Shown: in pieces, positions 14,796 to 21,947 of the stretch
Numbering within the stretch: position 1 is the first letter of the stretch
How the letters are laid out: each line of letters begins with the position of its first letter
Assembly: GCF_030719295.1 (NCBI RefSeq)
Contig: NZ_CP120997.1
Location: 4,158,501 to 4,222,500, forward strand
DNA from: Streptomyces sp. Mut1
GTDB lineage: Bacteria; Actinomycetota; Actinomycetes; Streptomycetales; Streptomycetaceae
Direction: 5' to 3'
DNA: 64,000 bases
Notes under the pieces: generated by a model
Database searches by the model: none
What the model was told of the DNA's origin: nothing
The model's input: only the letters and a program-made list of their open reading frames with translations
Program-made: the position numbers and the translations under genes

Positions 14796-15548
14796 TCAAC
14801 AGCCCGCGTCGCGAATGCCCATGGCCTCGTCGGTCAGCCAGCGCACCAGCAGTTCGGTCACCTCGGCCGGACGCTCCAGCGGGGTGAGGTGACCGGTGGC
14901 CGGCAGCGTCTCCAATCGGGCACCGGCCACCGCGTCGGCGATCTCCCGGTGCGCCGCCAGGGGTGCCAGCGGGTCGTCCTCGCCCGCGACCACCAGAGTC
15001 GGGCAGCGCACCTCCCGCAGTCCGGGCCGCAGGTCGGTACGGGAGTGCTGGGCGGCCAGCTGCCGGAGGAAGACATCGGGTCCGGTCCGGTCCGCCATCT
15101 CCAGCACGGTCCCCCTCAGCACCGGGTCGCCCGCGTGCGCCGGGTGCAGCAGGTGGGGGAGCAGCGATTCGGGGGTGATCCGGTCGAACTCGCCCGCCTT
15201 CGTACGCTGCGCCATCGCGTCCCAGCCCGCGCGCTGTTCGGGGCGGGGCGGACGCGCGCTGGTGGACAGCAGCGCCAGCCGGGTGATCCGCTCCGGTGCC
15301 CGCCGGGCCACCGCCATCGCCACGATGCCGCCGAGCGAGAGGCCGGCCAGCGCGAAGCGCGGGCAGGGAAGGCTGAGCACGTCATCGGCCATGGCCTCGA
15401 TGCTGTCCCCCGTCAGCGTGACGGTCCGTACCTCGGTGAGCCGCTCCAGACGCTCGGTCTGGGCGCGCCACAGCAGCCCGGAGCAGAGCATGCCGGGCAG
15501 CAGCACCACCGGTACGGCAGACGGACGGGGTACATCCGTACCGCTCAT
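14796..15548 (-). CDS. Alpha/beta hydrolase
   Basis: A 250-residue alpha/beta hydrolase. The oxyanion region LLPGMLCSGLLW is near residues 17-28, the nucleophile elbow G-L-S-L-G-G at about 68-73 (Ser70), the acid region AGEDDPLAPLA near 197-207 and the catalytic His in LPATGHLTPLERP near 220-232. It resembles enol-lactonases and carboxylesterases of this fold, so it could open a sugar lactone or hydrolyse an ester of the imported substrate. It is the last gene of a six-gene minus-strand operon and overlaps lacI by four bases. No signal peptide is present, so it is cytoplasmic. Confidence 0.82.
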   Translation of the reverse strand: MSGTDVPRPSAVPVVLLPGMLCSGLLWRAQTERLERLTEVRTVTLTGDSIEAMADDVLSLPCPRFALAGLSLGGIVAMAVARRAPERITRLALLSTSARPPRPEQRAGWDAMAQRTKAGEFDRITPESLLPHLLHPAHAGDPVLRGTVLEMADRTGPDVFLRQLAAQHSRTDLRPGLREVRCPTLVVAGEDDPLAPLAAHREIADAVAGARLETLPATGHLTPLERPAEVTELLVRWLTDEAMGIRDAGC

Positions 15549-16621
15549 GCCGCGCCGCCGTCCTCTCCGGGCCGTGCGGCTGCCTGGTGCGTCCCCCGCC
15601 GGACGGTCATGATCGGGTGCACTTGGACGCGGCCCGGACCTTCGTAGCCGGACAGCCGTTCCACCAGCATGGACACGGCGCTTCGCAGCATCGCCTCGAA
15701 CGGGACCCGGACAGTGGTCAGGTTGAACAGGGGCCAGGACGCCTGGTCCAGGTCGTCGAAGCCGACCAGCGCGATGTCCTCCGGAACCCGTACCCCCATC
15801 TCGTGCGCGGAGTTCATCGCGCCGATGGCGATGATGTCGTTCGCGCAGAAGATCGCGGTGGGCGGGTAGCGGCCCTTGAGCAGGGCGGGCAGCGACTCAC
15901 GGCCGTGCGTGAACGCGAAGGGGCCGTAGCGCACGCGTGACTTGGGCAGGCTCACGCCCGCCTCCGCGAGTACGTCCCGGAAGCCCTGCTCACGCATCTG
16001 GCCGGTGCTGGTGTCCGTGGGCCCGAACAGCGCGCCCAGCCGGGTGTGGCCGGAGTCCAGCAGCAGCTGGGCGGAGGCGCGTCCGCCCGCGAGGTTGTCG
16101 GCGACGGCGGCGTCGGCGGAGAGGTCCTCCAGCGCGCGGTTGACCAGGACCACCGGCACCTTCCGCTGGGCGAGCTCCTTGGGCAGCCGGGCGTGCAGGT
16201 GGGCCGAGGTGATGATGACCCCGTCCGCCCAGCCGCTGAGCAGCTTGGTCTCCATGCCCACCGGATCGCCGCGTTCGGCCAGGAGCGTCAACGAGAAGCC
16301 CCGGGACGCGAGTTCGTCGTGTATCTGACCGACGAGCATCGGCCACAGCGGGTTGTCCAGGTCGGCCACCAGCGCGATGCGGCCGGTGGCCCGGGTGGAC
16401 AGGCTGCGGCCCAGTTCATTGGGGATGTAGCCCAGCTTGCGGGCGGCCTCGATGACCTTTTCCCTGGTCCTCGCGGAGATACTGGAGTTGGAACGCAGCG
16501 CACGCGAGACGGTGGCTTGGGAGACACCGGCCTCTCTGGCCACGTCGTGGCTGGTGACTGGAATGGTTCCTCTTAGGTCGGACCGCTGCGCTCTGGCGCG
16601 GTGTTTGGGCGCGGGCGGCAT
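15545..16621 (-). CDS. LacI-family transcriptional regulator of the island
   Basis: A 358-residue LacI/GalR regulator. The DNA-binding headpiece (VTSHDVAREAGVSQATVSRALRS, hinge helix GRSLSTRATG) occupies residues 18-80 and a periplasmic-binding-like effector domain the rest, with the typical ending VGFDDLDQASWPLFNLTTVRVP. The ATG at 16621 overlaps the aldolase stop by one base, and the 3' end overlaps the hydrolase start, so it is co-transcribed with the transporter genes it probably represses. Its likely targets are the four TGCATRCGTATRCG-like palindromes in the two divergent promoter regions, which have the central CG expected of LacI operators. Confidence 0.92.
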   Translation of the reverse strand: MPPAPKHRARAQRSDLRGTIPVTSHDVAREAGVSQATVSRALRSNSSISARTREKVIEAARKLGYIPNELGRSLSTRATGRIALVADLDNPLWPMLVGQIHDELASRGFSLTLLAERGDPVGMETKLLSGWADGVIITSAHLHARLPKELAQRKVPVVLVNRALEDLSADAAVADNLAGGRASAQLLLDSGHTRLGALFGPTDTSTGQMREQGFRDVLAEAGVSLPKSRVRYGPFAFTHGRESLPALLKGRYPPTAIFCANDIIAIGAMNSAHEMGVRVPEDIALVGFDDLDQASWPLFNLTTVRVPFEAMLRSAVSMLVERLSGYEGPGRVQVHPIMTVRRGTHQAAARPGEDGGAA

Positions 16622-17448
16622 CAGTATCCTCCACCGCCGTCCGGCGAGGCCGAACCGTGGAACTCCGAGATCCGCCGTCCGGCCGCCTCGCGCAGCAGCA
16701 CGATGTCGTTGCCCGGGGTGACGAGGTCGTAGCCGATGTCCGCCATCCGCCGCGCGGTCGCGGCGTCGCCGCAGTACACACCGGCCGCGACGCCGGCGGC
16801 GTGGGCGCCGGTCGCGACCCGGGCGAGCGCCTGCTCGACCACCGGCGCCATGGGCACGGTCGCGGGCCGGACCCCCAGGGACAGGGCCAGGTCGTTGGGG
16901 CCGACGTAGACCCCGTCCAGGCCGGGCACCGCCAGGATGGCGTCCAGGTTCTCCAGAGCCGTGGCGGACTCCACCATCGCCCAGACCTGTACGGTGCGGT
17001 CGGCGGCGGCCGGGTAGTCCGGCCCGCCGTAGAGCAGCCCGCGGGCGGGACCGTAACTGCGCCTGCCCAGCGGCGGGTAGCGGCAGGCGGCGACGAGCTC
17101 GGCGCACTGCTGCGGGGTGTCGATGCTCGGGCAGATGATGCCGTACGCGCCCGCGTCGAGCAGTTTGCCGATCTCCGCGGGATCCAGCTGGGTGCAGCGG
17201 ACCATCGGGACCGCGGGCCCGGCGCTCACGCCCTGGAGCAGGGCGATCGCGGTGTCGATGCCGAACATGCCGTGCTGGAGGTCGATGGTGACCGCGTCGT
17301 AGGCACAGTGCGAGAGTGCTTCGGCGGCGTACGGACTGCCGCTGGAGACCCAGGCGTTGACCACCGTCCGGCCGGCGTGGATCAGTTCCTGTACGCGGTT
17401 CGCCCGGATGGAGGGGGCGGGTGTCGTTGTCGGCGGGTTCGGCGTCAT
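16621..17448 (-). CDS. HpcH/HpaI-family 2-keto acid aldolase
   Basis: A 275-residue TIM-barrel protein of the HpcH/HpaI (citrate-lyase beta-like) family. Features are YDAVTIDLQHGMFG near residues 50-63 (catalytic-base region), MVRCTQLDP near 82-90 (catalytic Arg), GAYGIICPSIDTP near 101-113 (metal ligand region) and VYVGPNDLALSLG near 184-196. Such enzymes cleave 2-keto-3-deoxy sugar acids or 4-hydroxy-2-oxo acids to pyruvate plus an aldehyde. Overlap with the upstream permease is four bases. In this cluster it probably cuts the carbon skeleton of the imported compound, on a branch parallel to the OtnK/OtnC route. Confidence 0.87.
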   Translation of the reverse strand: MTPNPPTTTPAPSIRANRVQELIHAGRTVVNAWVSSGSPYAAEALSHCAYDAVTIDLQHGMFGIDTAIALLQGVSAGPAVPMVRCTQLDPAEIGKLLDAGAYGIICPSIDTPQQCAELVAACRYPPLGRRSYGPARGLLYGGPDYPAAADRTVQVWAMVESATALENLDAILAVPGLDGVYVGPNDLALSLGVRPATVPMAPVVEQALARVATGAHAAGVAAGVYCGDAATARRMADIGYDLVTPGNDIVLLREAAGRRISEFHGSASPDGGGGY

Positions 17449-18359
17449 CCCTTGAGGGCTCCTCCGGTCAGACCCGCCACGAAGTAGCGGCGGGCGAAGA
17501 TGGTGATCAGGATGATCGGCACGGCCAGGGCGAGGCTGCACGCCGCCAGCACCTGGAAGGCCATGATGTCGTCCGCACCGGACTGTGCCGCGACGAACAC
17601 CGGGATGGTCACCGCGTCGTTCTGCGTGAGCGTCAGCGCGACCAGGTACTCCTGGAAGGCCAGCAGGAAGGCGAACAGTCCGGCCGTGACCAGGCCCGGT
17701 CCGGTGAGCGGCAGGATCACCCGGCGGAAGGTCTGCAACGGGGTGCAGCCGTCCACCATGGCCGCCTCGTCCAGTTCCTCGGGCAGCTCGCGGAAGAAGC
17801 CGGTGAGCAGCAGCACGGTGAACGGCATGTTCACCGCGGTGAAGGCGACGACCAGGGCCAGGTTGGTGTCGTAGACGCCGATGGCGCGGGACGCCTCGTA
17901 GAAGGGCAGCACGACCGCGAAACGGGGCAGCGCGCGGAAGACCAGGGCCAGTACCAGCAGGGCGGGGCCGATGCGGCCGCGGTAGCGGGCGAACGCGTAG
18001 GCCGCGGGCGCCCCGACCAGCAGGCTCACCACCACCGAACATGCCGCCACCAGCGTGGTGTTGAGCAGCGTCTCGGCGAAGACGGTGGACTGCCACAGTT
18101 CCCTGAAGGTGTCGAGCTGCGGTGTGAAGGTCCACACCGGCGGATTGCGAAAGGCGTCCACGAAGGGCTTGAGCGCGGTGAGTCCGGCCCACAGGAAGGG
18201 GGTCATCATCGCCAGCGAGACGAGACACATGGCGGCGAAGCCGATCTTGGTGCCGCGTGGGTCGTCGTGGCCGGACCGGCGGCGCGGCCGGGGCGGTGCC
18301 GCCGTGGGCGGTTCGGGCCCGCTGTCCGCGGGTGTGGCGGGGGTGTCGGTGACGGTCAT
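17445..18359 (-). CDS. Carbohydrate ABC transporter permease (MalG type)
   Basis: A 304-residue inner-membrane permease. A disordered Pro/Ala-rich start (1-35) is followed by six hydrophobic segments. The cytoplasmic EAA loop EELDEAAMVDGCTPLQTFRRVILP (about 200-223) contacts the ATPase subunit. The C-terminal LTGGALKG is typical of MalG/UgpE-type proteins. The ATG at 18359 overlaps the partner permease stop by four bases. No ATP-binding subunit is encoded nearby, so it probably shares a general ATPase such as MsiK, as many Streptomyces sugar importers do. Confidence 0.92.
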   Translation of the reverse strand: MTVTDTPATPADSGPEPPTAAPPRPRRRSGHDDPRGTKIGFAAMCLVSLAMMTPFLWAGLTALKPFVDAFRNPPVWTFTPQLDTFRELWQSTVFAETLLNTTLVAACSVVVSLLVGAPAAYAFARYRGRIGPALLVLALVFRALPRFAVVLPFYEASRAIGVYDTNLALVVAFTAVNMPFTVLLLTGFFRELPEELDEAAMVDGCTPLQTFRRVILPLTGPGLVTAGLFAFLLAFQEYLVALTLTQNDAVTIPVFVAAQSGADDIMAFQVLAACSLALAVPIILITIFARRYFVAGLTGGALKG

Positions 18360-19222
18360 GAGATCCCCCTTGCTTCGCGCCACGAGGAGCGCAGGAACGG
18401 GAAGAGCAGGACGATGGTGACGAGGATGGTCAGCACGTTCACCGCGCTGCCGATCCCCAGCCGGTAGCTGTCGTTGAGCGCGATCTGGTAGACGTACGTC
18501 ATCAGCGACTCGGTGCCCAGCTGGGAGGCGGCCGGCGTGATGATGCGGATGGAGTCGAAGATCTTCAGCGCGTCCATGATGCCGATCATGCAGACGAACG
18601 AGATCATCCTGCTGAGCCCGGGAATGACGACATAGCGCTGCTTCTGCCACCAACTGGCGCCGTCCAGTTCGGCAGCCTCCAGGGGCTCCTTGGGCAGCGA
18701 CTGGAGCCCGGCGAAGAGGATGAGCACGGCGAACGGGATCTCGTGCCAGAGCATGTGCATGGCCACGAGCGTCCGGGCCGGCCACTCGCTGACCAGCCAG
18801 TCGATGTGGATGCCGAACACCTCCAGCAGCCGGTTGGCAGGGCCGCCGAAGACGTCGTTGAAGAGCCAGGAGAAGTCCAGGGCGCCGACGACGGTGGGCA
18901 CGACGTAGGTGGAGAGCAGCAGCCCGAGGAAGACGGCGCGGCCGCGGCGCACCTTGTTGAGCAGCATCGCGAGCAGATAGCCGAACACCAGCTTCAGCGT
19001 CGTCACCACGAGGGCGAAGACGACGGTGAAGGCGGCAGCTCGCCCGAAGCGTGGGTTGGTGAGCAATTGCGTGTAGTTGTGCAGCCCGTTGAAGGTGCCG
19101 GGCTTGCCGACCGGGACATTCTGGAAACTCCAGACCAACGTGGCGGTCAGCGGGGCGATCAGCAGTGCCGCCATCAGCAGGATGGCGGGTGCCGACAGGG
19201 CGAAGAAGGTGCGGGGGCGCAA
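18356..19222 (-). CDS. Carbohydrate ABC transporter permease (MalF type)
   Basis: A 288-residue permease with six hydrophobic segments. The EAA loop KEPLEAAELDGASWWQKQRYVVIP (about 182-205) is intact and the N-terminal PAILLMAALLIAPLTATLVWSF helix is typical of MalF/UgpA-type subunits. It forms a heterodimer channel with the following permease. A perfect 14-bp hairpin separates it from the binding-protein gene, a common way to make more binding protein than membrane subunit. Confidence 0.92.
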   Translation of the reverse strand: MRPRTFFALSAPAILLMAALLIAPLTATLVWSFQNVPVGKPGTFNGLHNYTQLLTNPRFGRAAAFTVVFALVVTTLKLVFGYLLAMLLNKVRRGRAVFLGLLLSTYVVPTVVGALDFSWLFNDVFGGPANRLLEVFGIHIDWLVSEWPARTLVAMHMLWHEIPFAVLILFAGLQSLPKEPLEAAELDGASWWQKQRYVVIPGLSRMISFVCMIGIMDALKIFDSIRIITPAASQLGTESLMTYVYQIALNDSYRLGIGSAVNVLTILVTIVLLFPFLRSSWREARGIS

Positions 19223-19244
19223 GGGAGGGCTCCTCTCTCGGTCG

Positions 19245-19280
19245 CCGCCTCGCCGGCCGACGGAGCGGCCGGCGAGGCGG
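19245..19280 (-). terminator. Intra-operon hairpin between binding protein and permeases
   Basis: A perfect 14-bp GC-rich stem (19245-19258 with 19267-19280, 8-base loop) lies in the 66-base gap after the binding-protein stop. There is no T run, so it is more likely an attenuator or 3'-end stabiliser than a full terminator. Confidence 0.65.
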
Positions 19281-19288
19281 ACGGGGGT

Positions 19289-20650
19289 CTACTTCGCGTA
19301 GCCCGCCGCGTCGATGGCCTCGACCGCCGCGCTCTGGGCCTCGTCCAGCGCGGCCTTGACCGGCTTCTTGCCGGAGATGGCGTCGCCGACCGGCGCGCCG
19401 ATCACGCTGTAGACGTCCGCCATGTACGGCACCGGGGTCAGAGGCTGCGGGTCGACCTTCCGCAGCGTCTCCAGTGCGTTCGCCGCGTACGGGATGTCGG
19501 TGTTCTTGAGCAGGTCCAACCGGGAAGGCAGCGCCTGGGGCAGCGCGGACTCGGCGGTCTGCCTGCTGGTCGCCACCGCCGCCAGCTGGAACAGCAGCTC
19601 GGGGTCGGCCTTGGAGTTCTTCGTGACCGCGAATCCGTCGGTGGACAGGAACGACAACGGTTTGCCGCCCTTCTCGATCGACGGCGGTGTGGCGAAGCCG
19701 AAGTCCGCGGCGTGCGGTGACTTCGACGTGTCGGTGAGCGGTTCGAGACGGCCCGTGACCAGCATGCCCATGGCGGCCTGCCCGGTCTGGAGCTGCGTGG
19801 TGACCTCGGGTGAGGAGAAGCTCAGCGCCTGCGGCGACATCAGCGGCATCAGGCTGCGGATCTCGTTGACGGCCTTCACACCGGCGGGAGTGTTCAGCGT
19901 CGGGACCGGCTTGTCCTTCTCGAAGTACTCGCCACCGAGCGACCGGATCGCCTGCCCGAAAAGTCCCTGGATGTCATTCTCCGGAGCCATCGGCACAGCC
20001 AGCGGGTACTTGACCAGACCGGACTCTTCGATCTTCTTGCCCGTCGCGCGCAGTTCGGCGAAGGTCGTGGGCGGCTTGAGGCCCAGTTTGTCGAAGATGT
20101 CCTTGCGGTACACGAGGTGGTTGACGCTCCAGTACGTGGGCAGGCCGTACTGCTTTCCCTTGTACTGGTGGGTGGCCATCAGCTTGGGGTCGATGTCCCG
20201 CAGGTCGTACCGGTCGGAGTTCGCGGCTATGAGGTCGTCCAGCGGCACGGTCCAGCCGCGGTCGGCGTAGAGCGGGAAGACGGTGCCGAACTGCTCGACC
20301 AGGTCGTAACTGGCGCTCTTCCCCGACATGGACTGCACCGCGCGCTGCTTCTGCCCGGTCAGATCGGTGGCGGGATGGTTGATCTTGAGTGTGTCGGCCC
20401 TGCAGTTCCCCGTCACCGCGTTGGTGAAGGGGTCCGTGGCGCTGCTGTTGTACGCCAGGATGTTGACGGTGACCTGCTGTTTCGGGCGGTCGATGTCGCA
20501 GGGCACGGACGCCTTCGACTCGCCTACCTTGGCGCCCGCCCCGCAGGCCGTCGCCGCGAGGGACAGCGCCACGACGGTGGCGGCAGACGCTGTCCAGCGA
20601 CGACTCCTGGAGGCGCGCGAACGAGTGCGGGGGTGGGGAAATTCAGCCAC
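19289..20650 (-). CDS. Sugar ABC transporter substrate-binding lipoprotein
   Basis: A 453-residue family 1 extracellular binding protein. The GTG at 20650 follows AGGAG at a proper distance. A longer in-frame extension upstream would place over 60 non-secretory residues before the signal. The signal peptide runs through VVALSLAATAC, with the lipidated Cys at about residue 36. Later landmarks are NILAYNSSATDPF, YWSVNHLVYRKDIFDKLGLKPPTTF and a C-terminal helix-rich lobe. It delivers the cluster's unknown substrate to the two downstream permeases. Its promoter region contains the best operator palindrome (20740-20753). Confidence 0.9.
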   Translation of the reverse strand: MAEFPHPRTRSRASRSRRWTASAATVVALSLAATACGAGAKVGESKASVPCDIDRPKQQVTVNILAYNSSATDPFTNAVTGNCRADTLKINHPATDLTGQKQRAVQSMSGKSASYDLVEQFGTVFPLYADRGWTVPLDDLIAANSDRYDLRDIDPKLMATHQYKGKQYGLPTYWSVNHLVYRKDIFDKLGLKPPTTFAELRATGKKIEESGLVKYPLAVPMAPENDIQGLFGQAIRSLGGEYFEKDKPVPTLNTPAGVKAVNEIRSLMPLMSPQALSFSSPEVTTQLQTGQAAMGMLVTGRLEPLTDTSKSPHAADFGFATPPSIEKGGKPLSFLSTDGFAVTKNSKADPELLFQLAAVATSRQTAESALPQALPSRLDLLKNTDIPYAANALETLRKVDPQPLTPVPYMADVYSVIGAPVGDAISGKKPVKAALDEAQSAAVEAIDAAGYAK

Positions 20651-20739
20651 AGCGAGACTCCTGACAACTGTACGGGCGGCCGTCTGACGGGCCCGGAAGT
20701 GACTGGCCCGAGAGGGCTGGCGTAACTTCCAGCCACTCG

Positions 20740-20753
20740 TGTATACGTATACA
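20740..20753. promoter_or_regulatory. LacI-type operator, site 4 (perfect palindrome)
   Basis: TGTATACGTATACA is a perfect 14-bp palindrome in the 187-base divergent region between the binding-protein gene (minus) and the SnoaL-fold gene (plus). It resembles the three sites in the otnK/bicupin region. Confidence 0.7.
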
Positions 20754-20837
20754 AGACGTCGGTCGTCGCCGAAGTCAAGAGGCTGGCGGTAACGACAGCA
20801 ACCGCGAATGAAACGCGACAGAAAGGCGTGAGCGCGT

Positions 20838-21839
20838 ATGGAGATCACCCCCACCGCCTATGCACCCTTCGAAAGTCCCGAGGAGTACATCCTTCGCTGG
20901 ACGGACCAGATCTGGGAGGAGTACGGGCTGGGCCGGCTGCACGAGCACTATGCGCCGGACATGGTCGTGCACGGCGCCTACGGGCCGATCCGGGGCATGG
21001 AGACGGTGTTGCGGGGCTCTCTGGTGAAGAAGGGCGCCTTCCCGAACCGAATCGGCACGGCCGAGGACGTCATCTGCGAGTCTCGCGGCGAGAACGCCTT
21101 CATCAGCCACCACCGGGTCTTCCACTCCGGGCCACAGCAGGGCATCTGGTCCTACGGCCCTCCCTCGGTCAGGAACTCCGAGTCGCGCAACATCGCGATC
21201 TGCCTGGTGAAGGACGGCCTGGTCGTCGAGGAGTGGGTGGTACGGGACGAGTACCGGGTGGTGACCACGCTCGGTTACGACCCCGAGGAGGTGGCCCGCA
21301 CCCTGGCCTTCACGGACGAGCCGGAGGGCCTGTTCGGCACCACCGCCCCCGCTGACGTGGTGCGGCTGGGCGAGTCCGGGCCGCGACCGGAGACCCACGA
21401 GGCGGAGGCGTCCTTCATCCGCGAGTTCCTGGACGAGGTCTGGGGGAAGCGCCACCTGGAGCGGGTCCCGGAGTTCACCCAGCGGGACCTGTTCCTGGAG
21501 ACCACCCGTGCCCGGGTGCACACCCGCGCGAAGAACTACCAGATCGACCTCAACCAGATGCTGGCGCCGTTCCCCGACGCCACGATCGAGGTCCGGGACA
21601 TCGCGGTGAACACCGCGGACGAGCAGGGCACCCGGATCGGTGTGCTCTGGCGGCTGAACGGCACCTACGACGGAGCGCCGCTGTACGGCCCGGTCACCCA
21701 CTCACCGATCGAGATTCTGGGCTCGTCCCAGTTCCTGCTGCGCAAGGGCAAGATCATCCGCGAGTGGCGGGTCTTCGACGAGGTCGCCGTCATGGCTCAG
21801 GTCGCCAAGGCGCGCGGCGACGAGCCCGTCGCCGGCTGA
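20838..21839 (+). CDS. Double SnoaL/NTF2-fold protein
   Basis: A 333-residue protein built from two SnoaL-like (NTF2-fold) domains, about 15-150 and 185-325. Each begins with a helix such as IWEEYGLGRLHEHYAPDMVVHG or FLDEVWGKRHLERVPEFTQRD and ends with strands containing the WVVRDEY or EWRVFDE signature. SnoaL-like proteins include polyketide cyclases, ester cyclases, isomerases and dehydratases. In a catabolic operon a dehydratase or isomerase role on the sugar acid is plausible but unproven. It is divergent from the binding-protein gene and shares its operator. The asparaginase-aspartase gene follows 108 bases later on the same strand. Confidence 0.72.
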   Translation: MEITPTAYAPFESPEEYILRWTDQIWEEYGLGRLHEHYAPDMVVHGAYGPIRGMETVLRGSLVKKGAFPNRIGTAEDVICESRGENAFISHHRVFHSGPQQGIWSYGPPSVRNSESRNIAICLVKDGLVVEEWVVRDEYRVVTTLGYDPEEVARTLAFTDEPEGLFGTTAPADVVRLGESGPRPETHEAEASFIREFLDEVWGKRHLERVPEFTQRDLFLETTRARVHTRAKNYQIDLNQMLAPFPDATIEVRDIAVNTADEQGTRIGVLWRLNGTYDGAPLYGPVTHSPIEILGSSQFLLRKGKIIREWRVFDEVAVMAQVAKARGDEPVAG

Positions 21840-21947
21840 TCCGCGGCCCCGCAGCCCGCGTCCCGCGTCCACGGGCCGGTGTCCCGCCCTCCGGGCGCGG
21901 GAGCCGTGCCCGTGCCGTAGCCCGCCCATCCGAGAGGAGCCCTGGCA

